This document shows positions 16,584-24,085 of a stretch of DNA of 64,000 nucleotides, piece after piece (the first letter of the stretch is position 1; each line of letters starts with the position of its first letter). The translations under genes were made by a program, and so were the position numbers. Below the pieces are notes generated by a model. The model worked only from the letters and a program-made list of their open reading frames with translations, searched no databases and was not told where the DNA came from. The stretch comes from Aquipuribacter sp051216895 (GTDB lineage Bacteria; Actinomycetota; Actinomycetes; Actinomycetales; JBBAYJ01). The DNA is taken from the NCBI RefSeq assembly GCF_051216895.1, contig NZ_JBPKAO010000014.1:1-64000 (forward strand). The letters run 5' to 3'.

Positions 16584-18167
16584 TCAGCCCGGAGCGCGGC
16601 TCAGGTCCTCCCGCACACGGTCGTGCCCGTCGCCGCAGCCGACCTCGACCATGACGGCGCGGTTGCGACCCCCGGACTTGGCGGCGTACATGGCCCCGTC
16701 GGCGGCGGCGATCATGGTCTCGGCCTGCACGACCTGGCCGGGGCCGGGCAGCAGCACGGCCACCCCGACGCTCACCCCGACGGCCACGGTCCCCGCGGCT
16801 CCGGGCACCTCGAACGGCGCCGCGACCGCGTCGACGAGGCGGCCGGCCACCCGCATCGGTTCGTCGTGGGGCGGCTCGAGCAGCACGGCGAACTCGTCGC
16901 CGCTGAGCCGGGCCACGGTGTCCGAGCTGCGCAGGCAGGCCCGCAGCCGGTCGGCCACCTCGCGCAGCACGGCGTCGCCCGCCAGGTGACCGAGCGTGTC
17001 GTTCACGGCCTTGAACCCGTCGAGGTCGCAGTAGAGCACCACCAGCCCGCGGCCGTCCCGGGCGTGCCGGGCGAGCACCTGGTCCAGCCGCGCCAGCACC
17101 ATGGCCCGGTTGGACAGCCCGGTCAGGCCGTCGTGCATGACCTCGTGGGCGAGCGCGGCCTCGCGGACCTGCAGCTGCACGAGGAGCCGGTCGTTGTCGC
17201 GCACGACCAGGTACTGCCGCACCAGCAGCAGCCCGATGAGCACCGCGGCGAGCAGGATCTCGATCGCGGGCGGGACCACCCCGGCGAGGGCGGAGACGAT
17301 CACGGCCCCGAGGGCGATGGCCACGGCCACGTAGGGCAGGGCGAACAGCCCGTGGGCCGGGAGGCGGCGGTCGGCGACGGTGGCCGGTCCCCCGCGGGCC
17401 ACCACGGCGGCGGCCGCGACCAGCAGGAACCCGGTGACCCAGCCCGCGCTGATCACGTTGCCCGTGGCGTAGGCCCCGACCGAGAGCAGGTACACGTAGG
17501 CGGAGTCCGCCACCGCCAGGCTCAGCATGCCTGCGGCGACGAGCAGGACGTACGGCCGGGCCCCCACCCCGGTGCGGGCCACCAGCAGCAGGACGACGGT
17601 CGCGGAGACCAGGCCGCCGAACGGGTAGGCGAGCGCGAGCGCGAACCCCAGGGACGTCGCCCCGCCCTCGTCCAGCACCGTCCCCAGCACGGTCTTCCAC
17701 GACAGCATCAGCAGCGCCCCGGCCAGCAGCGCCCCGTCGATCAGGTCCCGGGCCCCGGCGGAGGGTTGCGGGCCGCCGCGCCAGCGGAGCAGGCCGACCA
17801 CGGCCAGCAGCGGGAAGCCCAGGAAGCCGGCGTCGGCCAGGCTCGGGAACGGCGGCTCGACGCGGCGCAGCAGCTCGTACCAGCTCCAGACGGCCTGCCC
17901 GGCGGCCCAGGAGGCGCAGGCGGCGGCCAGCCAACCCCACAGCCGTCGGTCGCGGCCGTCGCAGCGGCGGGCCGCCGCCAGGGCCAGCACGGCGGCCAGG
18001 GCCGGCGCGGCGAGCTGGACCAGGTTGTCGACCGCGGTCGTGACGAACGCACCGTCGGGCAGCAGGTGGACGGCCACGGCGAACACCACGCCCAGGACGA
18101 CGGCACCGGTCGCGGCCGTCGTCCAGCGCAGGCCTGACCGTCGCTCGGTCTCGTCGGTGCGGTGCAC
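16584..18167 (-). CDS. Membrane-bound GGDEF diguanylate cyclase
   Basis: 527 residues. About nine to ten hydrophobic segments fill residues 15-310 (an MASE-like sensor region without recognisable ligand motif). A GGDEF domain follows (about 345-510), starting MHDGLTGLSNRAM. The signature reads SGDEF instead of GGDEF, a variant known in active cyclases, and the metal-binding YCDLDGFKAVND is intact. It would make c-di-GMP in response to a membrane or small-molecule signal. There is no EAL domain. The start is a GTG; upstream the frame closes before the UbiA gene. Confidence 0.88.
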   Translation of the reverse strand: MHRTDETERRSGLRWTTAATGAVVLGVVFAVAVHLLPDGAFVTTAVDNLVQLAAPALAAVLALAAARRCDGRDRRLWGWLAAACASWAAGQAVWSWYELLRRVEPPFPSLADAGFLGFPLLAVVGLLRWRGGPQPSAGARDLIDGALLAGALLMLSWKTVLGTVLDEGGATSLGFALALAYPFGGLVSATVVLLLVARTGVGARPYVLLVAAGMLSLAVADSAYVYLLSVGAYATGNVISAGWVTGFLLVAAAAVVARGGPATVADRRLPAHGLFALPYVAVAIALGAVIVSALAGVVPPAIEILLAAVLIGLLLVRQYLVVRDNDRLLVQLQVREAALAHEVMHDGLTGLSNRAMVLARLDQVLARHARDGRGLVVLYCDLDGFKAVNDTLGHLAGDAVLREVADRLRACLRSSDTVARLSGDEFAVLLEPPHDEPMRVAGRLVDAVAAPFEVPGAAGTVAVGVSVGVAVLLPGPGQVVQAETMIAAADGAMYAAKSGGRNRAVMVEVGCGDGHDRVREDLSRAPG

Positions 18168-18239
18168 CCCTGAGGTATCGGCACGCCCGAGCCCGGCCCT
18201 GAGCCCTGCCCTGCGCCCGGCGCGTGCGCGTGCGCCCGC

Positions 18240-19100
18240 TCAGCCCGCCAGGAAGCCGAGGACCACGACCCCGGCGGCGGCGACCACCAGCCAGAAGGCC
18301 CCGCGGCCGACGTCGCGCCCGCCCCGCCCGCCCGCCAGGACCCGCCACGCGGCCAGCCCGCCCAGCAGCGCACCCGCACCCAGCAGGGTCGCGGCCACCG
18401 CCGCCCGCACGCCCTCGGCGGCCAGCGCGCCGGGCAGCAGCACCAGGGCGGCCACCGCGACGACGAGCCCGGCCCCCAGCGCCGACGCCGTCGGTCCCAG
18501 CCGCTGGGGCAGGCCCCGCACCCCGGTCCGGGCGTCGTCCTCGGCGTCGGGGATCGTGTTGGCCAGGTGGGCGGCCACGCCGAGCAGGGCCGCGGCGACC
18601 AGGACGGGCGCCTCGGGCCAGGCGGCGGGCGTGGCCGCCAGCGTCGCCACCGCCGGGAGCAGCCCGAAGGAGACCGCGTACGGCGCCGGGCTGGCGAGGG
18701 TGGACTTGACCCCGAGGTCGTAGGCCAGGCCGGACGCGACCGCCACCAGGTGCACCACCCCGGCGGCCGGCCCGAGCAGCAGGGACAGGAACCCGCACGC
18801 GAACCCGGCCAGCAGGGCCGCGGCCCCGACGACCCCGCGCCCGACCTGCCCGGCGGCCACGGGCTTGTCCAGCCGCCCGGCCGCGGTGTCGCGGCCGGCG
18901 TCGGCCCAGTCGTTCAGCCAGCCGATGGTCAGCTGACCGGTCAGCACGGCCCCGACCAGCAGGACCAGCGTCGCCAGGGGCAGGTCGGCCCCGAGCACGC
19001 CCCAGGCCAGCGCGAACGTCGTGACGGCCAGGGTCGGTCCGGCGTGCGCGGCCCTGACCAGGGCCGACAGGGGCGGGTCCAGGCCGCCGTCCGCTCTCAT
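18240..19100 (-). CDS. UbiA-family prenyltransferase
   Basis: A 286-residue integral membrane aromatic prenyltransferase with eight or nine hydrophobic helices. The first Asp motif is NDWADAGRDTAAGRLDKP and the second is NTIPDAEDDARTG, both needed for magnesium-pyrophosphate binding. It is divergent from the type III polyketide synthase with only 62 bp between the starts, and both genes have the same TACGGT-N6-ATG start arrangement. Prenylation of the polyketide phenol is therefore a reasonable inference; menaquinone-type acceptors are an alternative. Confidence 0.9.
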   Translation of the reverse strand: MRADGGLDPPLSALVRAAHAGPTLAVTTFALAWGVLGADLPLATLVLLVGAVLTGQLTIGWLNDWADAGRDTAAGRLDKPVAAGQVGRGVVGAAALLAGFACGFLSLLLGPAAGVVHLVAVASGLAYDLGVKSTLASPAPYAVSFGLLPAVATLAATPAAWPEAPVLVAAALLGVAAHLANTIPDAEDDARTGVRGLPQRLGPTASALGAGLVVAVAALVLLPGALAAEGVRAAVAATLLGAGALLGGLAAWRVLAGGRGGRDVGRGAFWLVVAAAGVVVLGFLAG

Positions 19101-19106
19101 CGGGGC

Positions 19107-19156
19107 ACCGTATGCCCGCGGCAGACCGCGCGGGCGGGCGCCGCCTGCCGTACGGT
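19107..19156. promoter_or_regulatory. Mirror-image leaderless promoters, UbiA / type III PKS
   Basis: TACGGT is found on the minus strand (19107-19112) exactly six bases before the UbiA ATG, and on the plus strand (19151-19156) exactly six bases before the PKS ATG. CGGCAG (19119-19124) and CTGCCG (19145-19150) extend the dyad asymmetrically. The pair suggests joint control. Confidence 0.55.
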
Positions 19157-19162
19157 CGGGCC

Positions 19163-20254
19163 ATGTCGGTCATCGCCGCCGTCGGTGGCGCCGTCCCGGA
19201 GCACCGATACCCCCAGGAGCAGATCACCGAGGCCTTCGCCCGGGTGGTCCTCGGGGAGCAGAGCGACCGGTTGCCCGTGCTGCGCCGGCTGCACGCGTCC
19301 GCGCAGGTCCGCACCCGTCACCTGGCCCTGCCGCTGGAGGACTACTGGTCGCTCGCGGGGTTCACGGCCGCCAACGACGCCTTCGTCGAGGTCGGGCTCA
19401 TCCTGGCGGAGCGGGCGATCCGGCAGGCGCTCGACGACGCCGGCCTGGACCCCGGCGACGTGGACCTCATCGTCAGCACGTCGGTCACCGGGGTGGCCGC
19501 GCCCAGCTTGGACGCCCGCCTGGTCGGTCGGCTCGGCCTGCGCCCCGACGTCAAGCGCGTCCCCATGTTCGGGCTGGGCTGCGTCGCCGGGGCGGCCGGG
19601 ATCGCCCGCCTGCACGACTACCTGCTGGGCCACCCCGACGAGGTCGCCGTCCTGGTCGCGGTCGAGCTCTGCTCGCTGACGGTCCAGCGGGACGACACGT
19701 CGATGGCCAACCTGGTCGCCAGCGGCCTGTTCGGCGACGGCGCCGCGGCGGTCGTCATGACCGGCGCCGCCCGGACCCCGGCCGCCGCGGGGTCGTCCGG
19801 GGCCTCGGTGCCCTTCCGCACGCCCACCGTGGTCGACACCCGCAGCCGGATGTACCCCGACACCGAACGGGTGATGGGCTGGGACATCGGCAGCAGCGGG
19901 TTCCGCATCGTCCTGGACGCCACCGTCCCCGACGTCATCGAGAAGTTCCTGCGCGACGACGTCGAGAAGTTCCTCGCCGACCACGGCCTGACGGTCGCCG
20001 ACATCGGCACCTGGGTCGCCCACCCCGGCGGGCCCAAGGTGCTCCAGGCCATGCAGCGCTGCCTCGAGCTGCCCGAGGGGGCGCTGTCGCTGACCTGGGA
20101 CTCCCTCGCCGACGTCGGCAACCTGTCCAGCGCGTCGGTGCTGCAGGTGCTGCGGGCGACCACCCGGGAGCGCGACCCCGAGCCGGGCAGCCCCGGCCTG
20201 CTGCTGGCCATGGGGCCGGGGTTCTGCGCCGAGCTCGTGCTGCTGCGCTGGTGA
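19163..20254 (+). CDS. Type III polyketide synthase
   Basis: A 363-residue chalcone/stilbene synthase-like enzyme. The catalytic triad is complete: Cys140 in FGLGCVAGAAG, His287 in VAHPGGPKVL and Asn320 in DVGNLSSASV. It condenses malonyl-CoA extenders on an acyl-CoA starter. With the following methyltransferase and FAD enzyme it matches the organisation of Streptomyces srsABC, which makes methylated alkylresorcinols and alkylquinones (phenolic lipids). The starter and ring-closure type cannot be read from sequence. First gene of a three-gene operon. Confidence 0.93.
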   Translation: MSVIAAVGGAVPEHRYPQEQITEAFARVVLGEQSDRLPVLRRLHASAQVRTRHLALPLEDYWSLAGFTAANDAFVEVGLILAERAIRQALDDAGLDPGDVDLIVSTSVTGVAAPSLDARLVGRLGLRPDVKRVPMFGLGCVAGAAGIARLHDYLLGHPDEVAVLVAVELCSLTVQRDDTSMANLVASGLFGDGAAAVVMTGAARTPAAAGSSGASVPFRTPTVVDTRSRMYPDTERVMGWDIGSSGFRIVLDATVPDVIEKFLRDDVEKFLADHGLTVADIGTWVAHPGGPKVLQAMQRCLELPEGALSLTWDSLADVGNLSSASVLQVLRATTRERDPEPGSPGLLLAMGPGFCAELVLLRW

Positions 20255-20258
20255 GCGC

Positions 20259-20813
20259 GTGACCGTCTCGCAGTGGACCTTCGTCGGCCTGGTCGTCGTG
20301 GTCGCGCTCGCACGCCTGGTCGAGCTGTCCGTCGCCGCCCGGCACCTGCGGTGGGCCCGCGAGCGGGGCGGCGTGGAGCGTGGGGCGGGCCACTACCCGG
20401 TCATGGTCGCGCTGCACAGCGCCCTGCTGGTGGGGGCCCCGCTGGAGGTCTGGCTCGCCGACCGCCCGCTCGTCCCGGCGCTGGCGGCCTCCATGCTCGT
20501 CCTGCTGGTGCTGGCGCACGTGCTGCGCTGGTGGTGCATCACCTCGCTCGGGCCGCAGTGGAACACCCGGGTCGTGGTGGTCCCGGGCCTGCCGCTGGTG
20601 ACCCGTGGGCCGTACCGCTGGCTGCGGCACCCCAACTACGTGGCCGTCGTCGTCGAGGGGTTCGCGCTGCCCCTGGTCCACGGCGCCTGGGTGACGGCCA
20701 CGTTGTTCACGGTGGCGAACCTGGCCCTGCTGCGGTGGCGGATCCGGGTCGAGGAGCAGGCGATGGCGGAGCTCGCGGGCCCGCCCGCGCCGGATCGCCG
20801 ACCGCGACCGTGA
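20259..20813 (+). CDS. Isoprenylcysteine carboxyl methyltransferase-like membrane methyltransferase
   Basis: 184 residues with four or five hydrophobic segments. The ICMT/PEMT-type C-terminus is RGPYRWLRHPNYVAVVVEG, with a distal RIRVEEQAM containing the conserved Glu. In srs-type clusters the homologous SrsB methylates the polyketide phenol, and that is the likely role here. It starts at a GTG four bases after the PKS stop. Its own stop overlaps the GTG of the FAD gene (GTGA), so the three are translationally coupled. Confidence 0.88.
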   Translation: MTVSQWTFVGLVVVVALARLVELSVAARHLRWARERGGVERGAGHYPVMVALHSALLVGAPLEVWLADRPLVPALAASMLVLLVLAHVLRWWCITSLGPQWNTRVVVVPGLPLVTRGPYRWLRHPNYVAVVVEGFALPLVHGAWVTATLFTVANLALLRWRIRVEEQAMAELAGPPAPDRRPRP

Positions 20814-21922
20814 GCCGCCACGCGATGGGCCGGCCCGCCGCGCGCAGGCCCGCCGCGCGCAGGCCCGCCGCGCGCAGGCCCGACGTGGACCTCGTCGTCC
20901 TCGGTGCGGGGCCGGTGGGTCTGGCCGCCGCCGTCGAGGCGGCCGCAGCCGGGTTGTCGGTGCTGGTGGCCGACCCGCGGTCCGGTCCGGCCGACAAGGC
21001 CTGCGGGGAGGGCCTGATGCCGGGCGCCCGACGGTCCCTGGAACGGCTCGGCGTCGGCCTGACGCCCGGCGTGGACGCCATGCCGTTCCGAGGGATCCGC
21101 TACCTGTCACCGGGGCACTGCGTCACGGCCGACTTCGCCGCCGGACCCGGCCTGGGTGTGCGCCGCACCACGCTGGCCCAGGCCCTCACGGCCCGCGCCG
21201 AGGCCGTCGGGGTCCGACGTGTCCACGTCCGGGCCGGGGCTCCGCGCCAGGACGACGAGGGCGTCGACGTGGCCGGGGTGCGGGCCCGCTGGTGCATCGC
21301 CGCGGACGGCCTGCACTCCCCCGCCCGACGCGCCCTCGGCCTGGACGCCCCCCGACGGACGGGTCCCGGGGGCACCCGGTTCGGCCTGCGTCGGCACTAC
21401 CGGACCGCCCCCTGGAGCGAGCACGTGGACGTGCTCTGGGCCCGCGACGCCGAGGCCTACGTCACCCCGGTCGCGCCCGACGTGGTGGGGGTGGCCGTCC
21501 TGACGTCGCGACCGGGCGGGCTGGACGAGCACCTGCGGGCGTTCCCCGGGCTGCTGGACCGCCTGGACGGCGTCGAGCACGCCTCCAGCACCCGTGGCGC
21601 CGGCCCGCTGCGGCAGGCCGCCGCACGCGCCCGGGCCGGGCGGGTCCTGCTGGCCGGGGACGCGGCCGGCTACGTCGACGCCCTCACGGGCGAGGGCATC
21701 GCGGTGGGCCTGGCCACGGCCCGGGAGGCCGTCGCCTGCGTCCTCGCCGACGACGCGGCCGGCTACGACCGCCGGTGGCAGGCCGCCAGCCGGGACTACC
21801 GCGTGCTCACCGAGGGCCTGCTGCGCGCCTCCGCGAACCCGGTCCTGCGCCGCGCCCTGGTCCCGGCGGCCGAGCGGCTGCCCTGGGCCTTCCGGGCCGT
21901 CGTCGACCGCCTGGCCGCCTGA
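20810..21922 (+). CDS. FAD-dependent monooxygenase/reductase of the phenolic-lipid cluster
   Basis: 370 residues. The FAD-binding motif VVLGAGPVGLAAAVEA begins near residue 27 and is followed by DKACGEGLMP, as in the geranylgeranyl reductase/hydroxylase superfamily. The second FAD motif is VLLAGDAAGYVDALTGEGI. Homologous SrsC hydroxylates the phenol ring; reduction of a prenyl chain is the alternative. Before the fold come three perfect PAARR units encoded by a 15-bp tandem repeat. The GTG start overlaps the methyltransferase stop; the ATG four codons later is an alternative. Confidence 0.85.
   Translation: MSRHAMGRPAARRPAARRPAARRPDVDLVVLGAGPVGLAAAVEAAAAGLSVLVADPRSGPADKACGEGLMPGARRSLERLGVGLTPGVDAMPFRGIRYLSPGHCVTADFAAGPGLGVRRTTLAQALTARAEAVGVRRVHVRAGAPRQDDEGVDVAGVRARWCIAADGLHSPARRALGLDAPRRTGPGGTRFGLRRHYRTAPWSEHVDVLWARDAEAYVTPVAPDVVGVAVLTSRPGGLDEHLRAFPGLLDRLDGVEHASSTRGAGPLRQAAARARAGRVLLAGDAAGYVDALTGEGIAVGLATAREAVACVLADDAAGYDRRWQAASRDYRVLTEGLLRASANPVLRRALVPAAERLPWAFRAVVDRLAA
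20834..20878. repeat. 15-bp coding tandem repeat, three copies
   Basis: CCCGCCGCGCGCAGG is repeated perfectly at 20834, 20849 and 20864 and adds three PAARR units to the N-terminus of the FAD enzyme. Confidence 0.9.
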
Positions 21923-21924
21923 CC

Positions 21925-21977
21925 CGACCCGACACGGCCCCGGGCGCCGGCCCCGGGGGCCGGGGCCGGTCGGGTCG
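21925..21977 (+). terminator. Terminator-like hairpin after the polyketide operon
   Basis: CGACCCGAC-A-CGGCCCCGG (21925-21943) pairs with CCGGGGCCGGTCGGGTCG (21960-21977): 18 base pairs with one bulged A, starting three bases after the FAD enzyme stop. Confidence 0.7.
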
Positions 21978-22128
21978 CACGGGCCGGCCCGTGCGACGCG
22001 GTCACCCGGACGGGCTATCCGGCGGGGCGGGGGCGCGCGCCGATCACCTGGGGGCGACGACGCCGCCCGACGGCCGCCCGCTGTCCCTCGTCCAGGCCGA
22101 CCCCCGCACCGGGCCGGAGGCCCGCCGG

Positions 22129-22308
22129 GTGTCACCGGTGTCGCTGCGGGCCCGCCCGAGCGAGACGGTCACCGAGGTGCTGCACCGGGCCATGGGCCGG
22201 GAGCCCGGGACCCGCTACGACCCGGTGGTCGTCACCGACCCCCGCGGCCGGGTGGTCGGCGTGGTGCCGGTGGACGCGCTGGTCGGCCGGGTCCTGACGG
22301 ACCGCTGA
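22129..22308 (+). pseudogene. CBS-domain half, short or remnant ORF
   Basis: 59 residues. The segment RYDPVVVTDPRGRVVGVVPVDALVGRVL is the second half of a CBS motif; a full CBS pair needs about 120 residues. A GGAGG ribosome site eight bases before the GTG allows real translation. The same frame stays open upstream to a GTG at 21991 (105 residues) but has no more family similarity. It may be a remnant of a larger CBS protein, for example one fused to an EAL domain. The stop codon lies inside a tandem repeat. Confidence 0.4.
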
Positions 22309-22355
22309 GGCCGCTGAGGCCGCTGAGGCCGCTGAGGCCGCTGAGGCCGCTCAGG
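22302..22355. repeat. 9-bp tandem repeat spanning two convergent stop codons
   Basis: CCGCTGAGG occurs five times without change (22302-22346), and a sixth copy reads CCGCTCAGG. The first copy carries the TGA of the CBS-like ORF; the variant last copy carries the minus-strand TGA of the ROK gene. Confidence 0.9.
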
Positions 22356-23595
22356 CCCCGACCTGGACGGGGACCCGGGTCGGGTCGGCGAAGACCCCCT
22401 GCAGGGCGACGACGGCGCCCCCGCGACTGGCCGCGGTGAAGCCCAGCTGCGATGCGCGGACCTCCACCCCACCGGCGTCCGGGGCGACGACCCGCTCCAG
22501 CAGCGTGCGCACGACGTAGGGCCGCAGGTGCTGGGCCAGCACCGCGAAGTAGCCCCCCAGCACCAGCGCCCGCGGGTTGACGATGTTGACCAGGACGCTG
22601 GCCCCCAGCCCCAGCGCGATGCCGACCCGTTCCAGCGTGGCCAGGGTCGCCACGTCACCGTCGGCGGCCCGGGCGAGGATGACCTCCAGCCGCGCGTCGA
22701 TGTCGGCGTCGGAGTCCAGCACCGGGTCGTCCGGACCCGTGGAGCAGCCGGTCAGGAGCACCTCCAGACCCACCTGGGTCTCCCAGCAGCCCGTCCGGCC
22801 GCAGCCGCAGACCTCGAGCCGGTGGTTGAGGGGCGCGTGGCCGATCTCCCCGGTGAACCCGCTGGCACCGCGCACGAGCTGCCCGCCGACGATGACGCCG
22901 CAGCCGACACCGACCTCGCCCGCCAGGTAGACCAGGTCGTCGACGTCGCGCCCGACACCGACGGCGTGCTCGGCGATGGCCCCCAGGTTGGCGTCGTTGT
23001 CGACCGCGACGTGCACGTCGTGGGACGCCAGCGCCGCGTCCAGCTGGGCGGCGAGCGCCAGGTCGGTCCAGCCCAGGTTGGGGGCGAGCGCGATCCGGCC
23101 CCGCAGGGAGTCCACCAGGGCCGGCACGGCCACGGTCACCCCCACCACGGTGCAGCCGGTCGCCTCCAGCGCCACGAGCGCCTCGTCCAGGCAACGCACC
23201 ACCAGCCCGATGGACCGTTCCTCGCCCAGGGCGCGGATGTCGGCCGGGGTGCGTCGCGACAGCACCACCTGGTGGGTCAGGTCGAGGGCCGTGACGTCCA
23301 CGAAGTCGGCGTTGACCTCGACCCCGACACCCACGACCCCCGCGGGGGCGAGCTCGACGGTCTGCCCCGGCCGGCCGACGCTGCCGACCCGTTGCACCTC
23401 GCCCTCGCCCACCAGACCGCGCTCGATGAGCTCGGCGACCAGGCTGGACACCGTCGCCTTGTTCAGGCCCGTGTCGGAGGCGATCCGGGCGCGGGAGCGG
23501 GGACCGGCGTCTCGCAGGTGGCTGAGGACCAGGCTCAGGTTGGAGCGGCGCACGGTGAGCTGGTCGGCCGGTGCGGCGGTCGGTCGGGATGACAT
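22351..23595 (-). CDS. ROK-family transcriptional regulator
   Basis: 414 residues. An N-terminal winged helix (about 15-80, RSRARIASDTGLNKATVSSLV) is fused to a ROK sugar-kinase-like domain. The zinc cluster GHAPLNHRLEVCGCGRTGCWE and the DNDAN segment are present, while the ATP-binding loops are not clearly catalytic, as in NagC/XylR/Mlc regulators. A sugar or sugar phosphate is the probable ligand. No sugar operon adjoins it; the nearest sugar transporter is 26 kb away. The ATG at 23595 follows a GAGGGGAAG ribosome site. Confidence 0.9.
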   Translation of the reverse strand: MSSRPTAAPADQLTVRRSNLSLVLSHLRDAGPRSRARIASDTGLNKATVSSLVAELIERGLVGEGEVQRVGSVGRPGQTVELAPAGVVGVGVEVNADFVDVTALDLTHQVVLSRRTPADIRALGEERSIGLVVRCLDEALVALEATGCTVVGVTVAVPALVDSLRGRIALAPNLGWTDLALAAQLDAALASHDVHVAVDNDANLGAIAEHAVGVGRDVDDLVYLAGEVGVGCGVIVGGQLVRGASGFTGEIGHAPLNHRLEVCGCGRTGCWETQVGLEVLLTGCSTGPDDPVLDSDADIDARLEVILARAADGDVATLATLERVGIALGLGASVLVNIVNPRALVLGGYFAVLAQHLRPYVVRTLLERVVAPDAGGVEVRASQLGFTAASRGGAVVALQGVFADPTRVPVQVGA

Positions 23596-23752
23596 CGTCG
23601 TCTTCCCCTCGGTAGTTGGTAGGAGCACCCGATCGAATCCTAGTCCGGCCGGGCAGGCCTGTGGACGACGCCGGACGGGCGAGGCCGGACCGGCCTACCG
23701 TCGGGGCCAGGGACAGCGGTCGGCGGGGCGGACCGCGGGGCGGAGGACAGGG

Positions 23753-24085
23753 GTGGGGACGGGACCGGGTGGGGTGCTCGCGGTCGACACCGCGGAGCTG
23801 GACGAGCTGTGCGAGCGGTTGCGCCGGACCGCGGACGCCGTGCAGGACGCCGGCCGGGGCGTGCACGCCCTGGCCGGGCTGGGAGGGCTCGCCGTCGGGG
23901 CCGACGCCGTGCTGGACGCGCTGTCGGACCTGGTGCGCCAGTGGGGTGCGACGGCCTCGGTGCTGGGTGACGACGCCGTCGGCCTGGGGCTGGCGGTGCA
24001 GCAGGCCCGCACCGCCTACGAGTCCTGCGAGGGACGGGTGAGCGGCCTGGTCTGCGTCCGCGGGCCCGCGGGAGACGCCTCGTGA
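23753..24085 (+). CDS. WXG100-like small helical protein
   Basis: 110 residues, all predicted helical, with a central turn region containing QWGA. The layout (TAELDELCERLRRTADAV, a Gly-rich loop, then DLVRQWGATASVLGDDAVGL and AYESCEGRVSGL) recalls ESX/EspC-type WXG100 relatives, which are type VII secretion substrates. No secretion gene (EccC, EccD) is in the window. The start is a GTG after GGAGGACAG. It overlaps the next gene by a GTGA, so the two are a translational pair. Confidence 0.5.
   Translation: MGTGPGGVLAVDTAELDELCERLRRTADAVQDAGRGVHALAGLGGLAVGADAVLDALSDLVRQWGATASVLGDDAVGLGLAVQQARTAYESCEGRVSGLVCVRGPAGDAS

Noticed and set aside
15138..18137. 999-codon plus-strand frame
   Set aside because: Low-complexity shadow opposite AlkA and the GGDEF gene.
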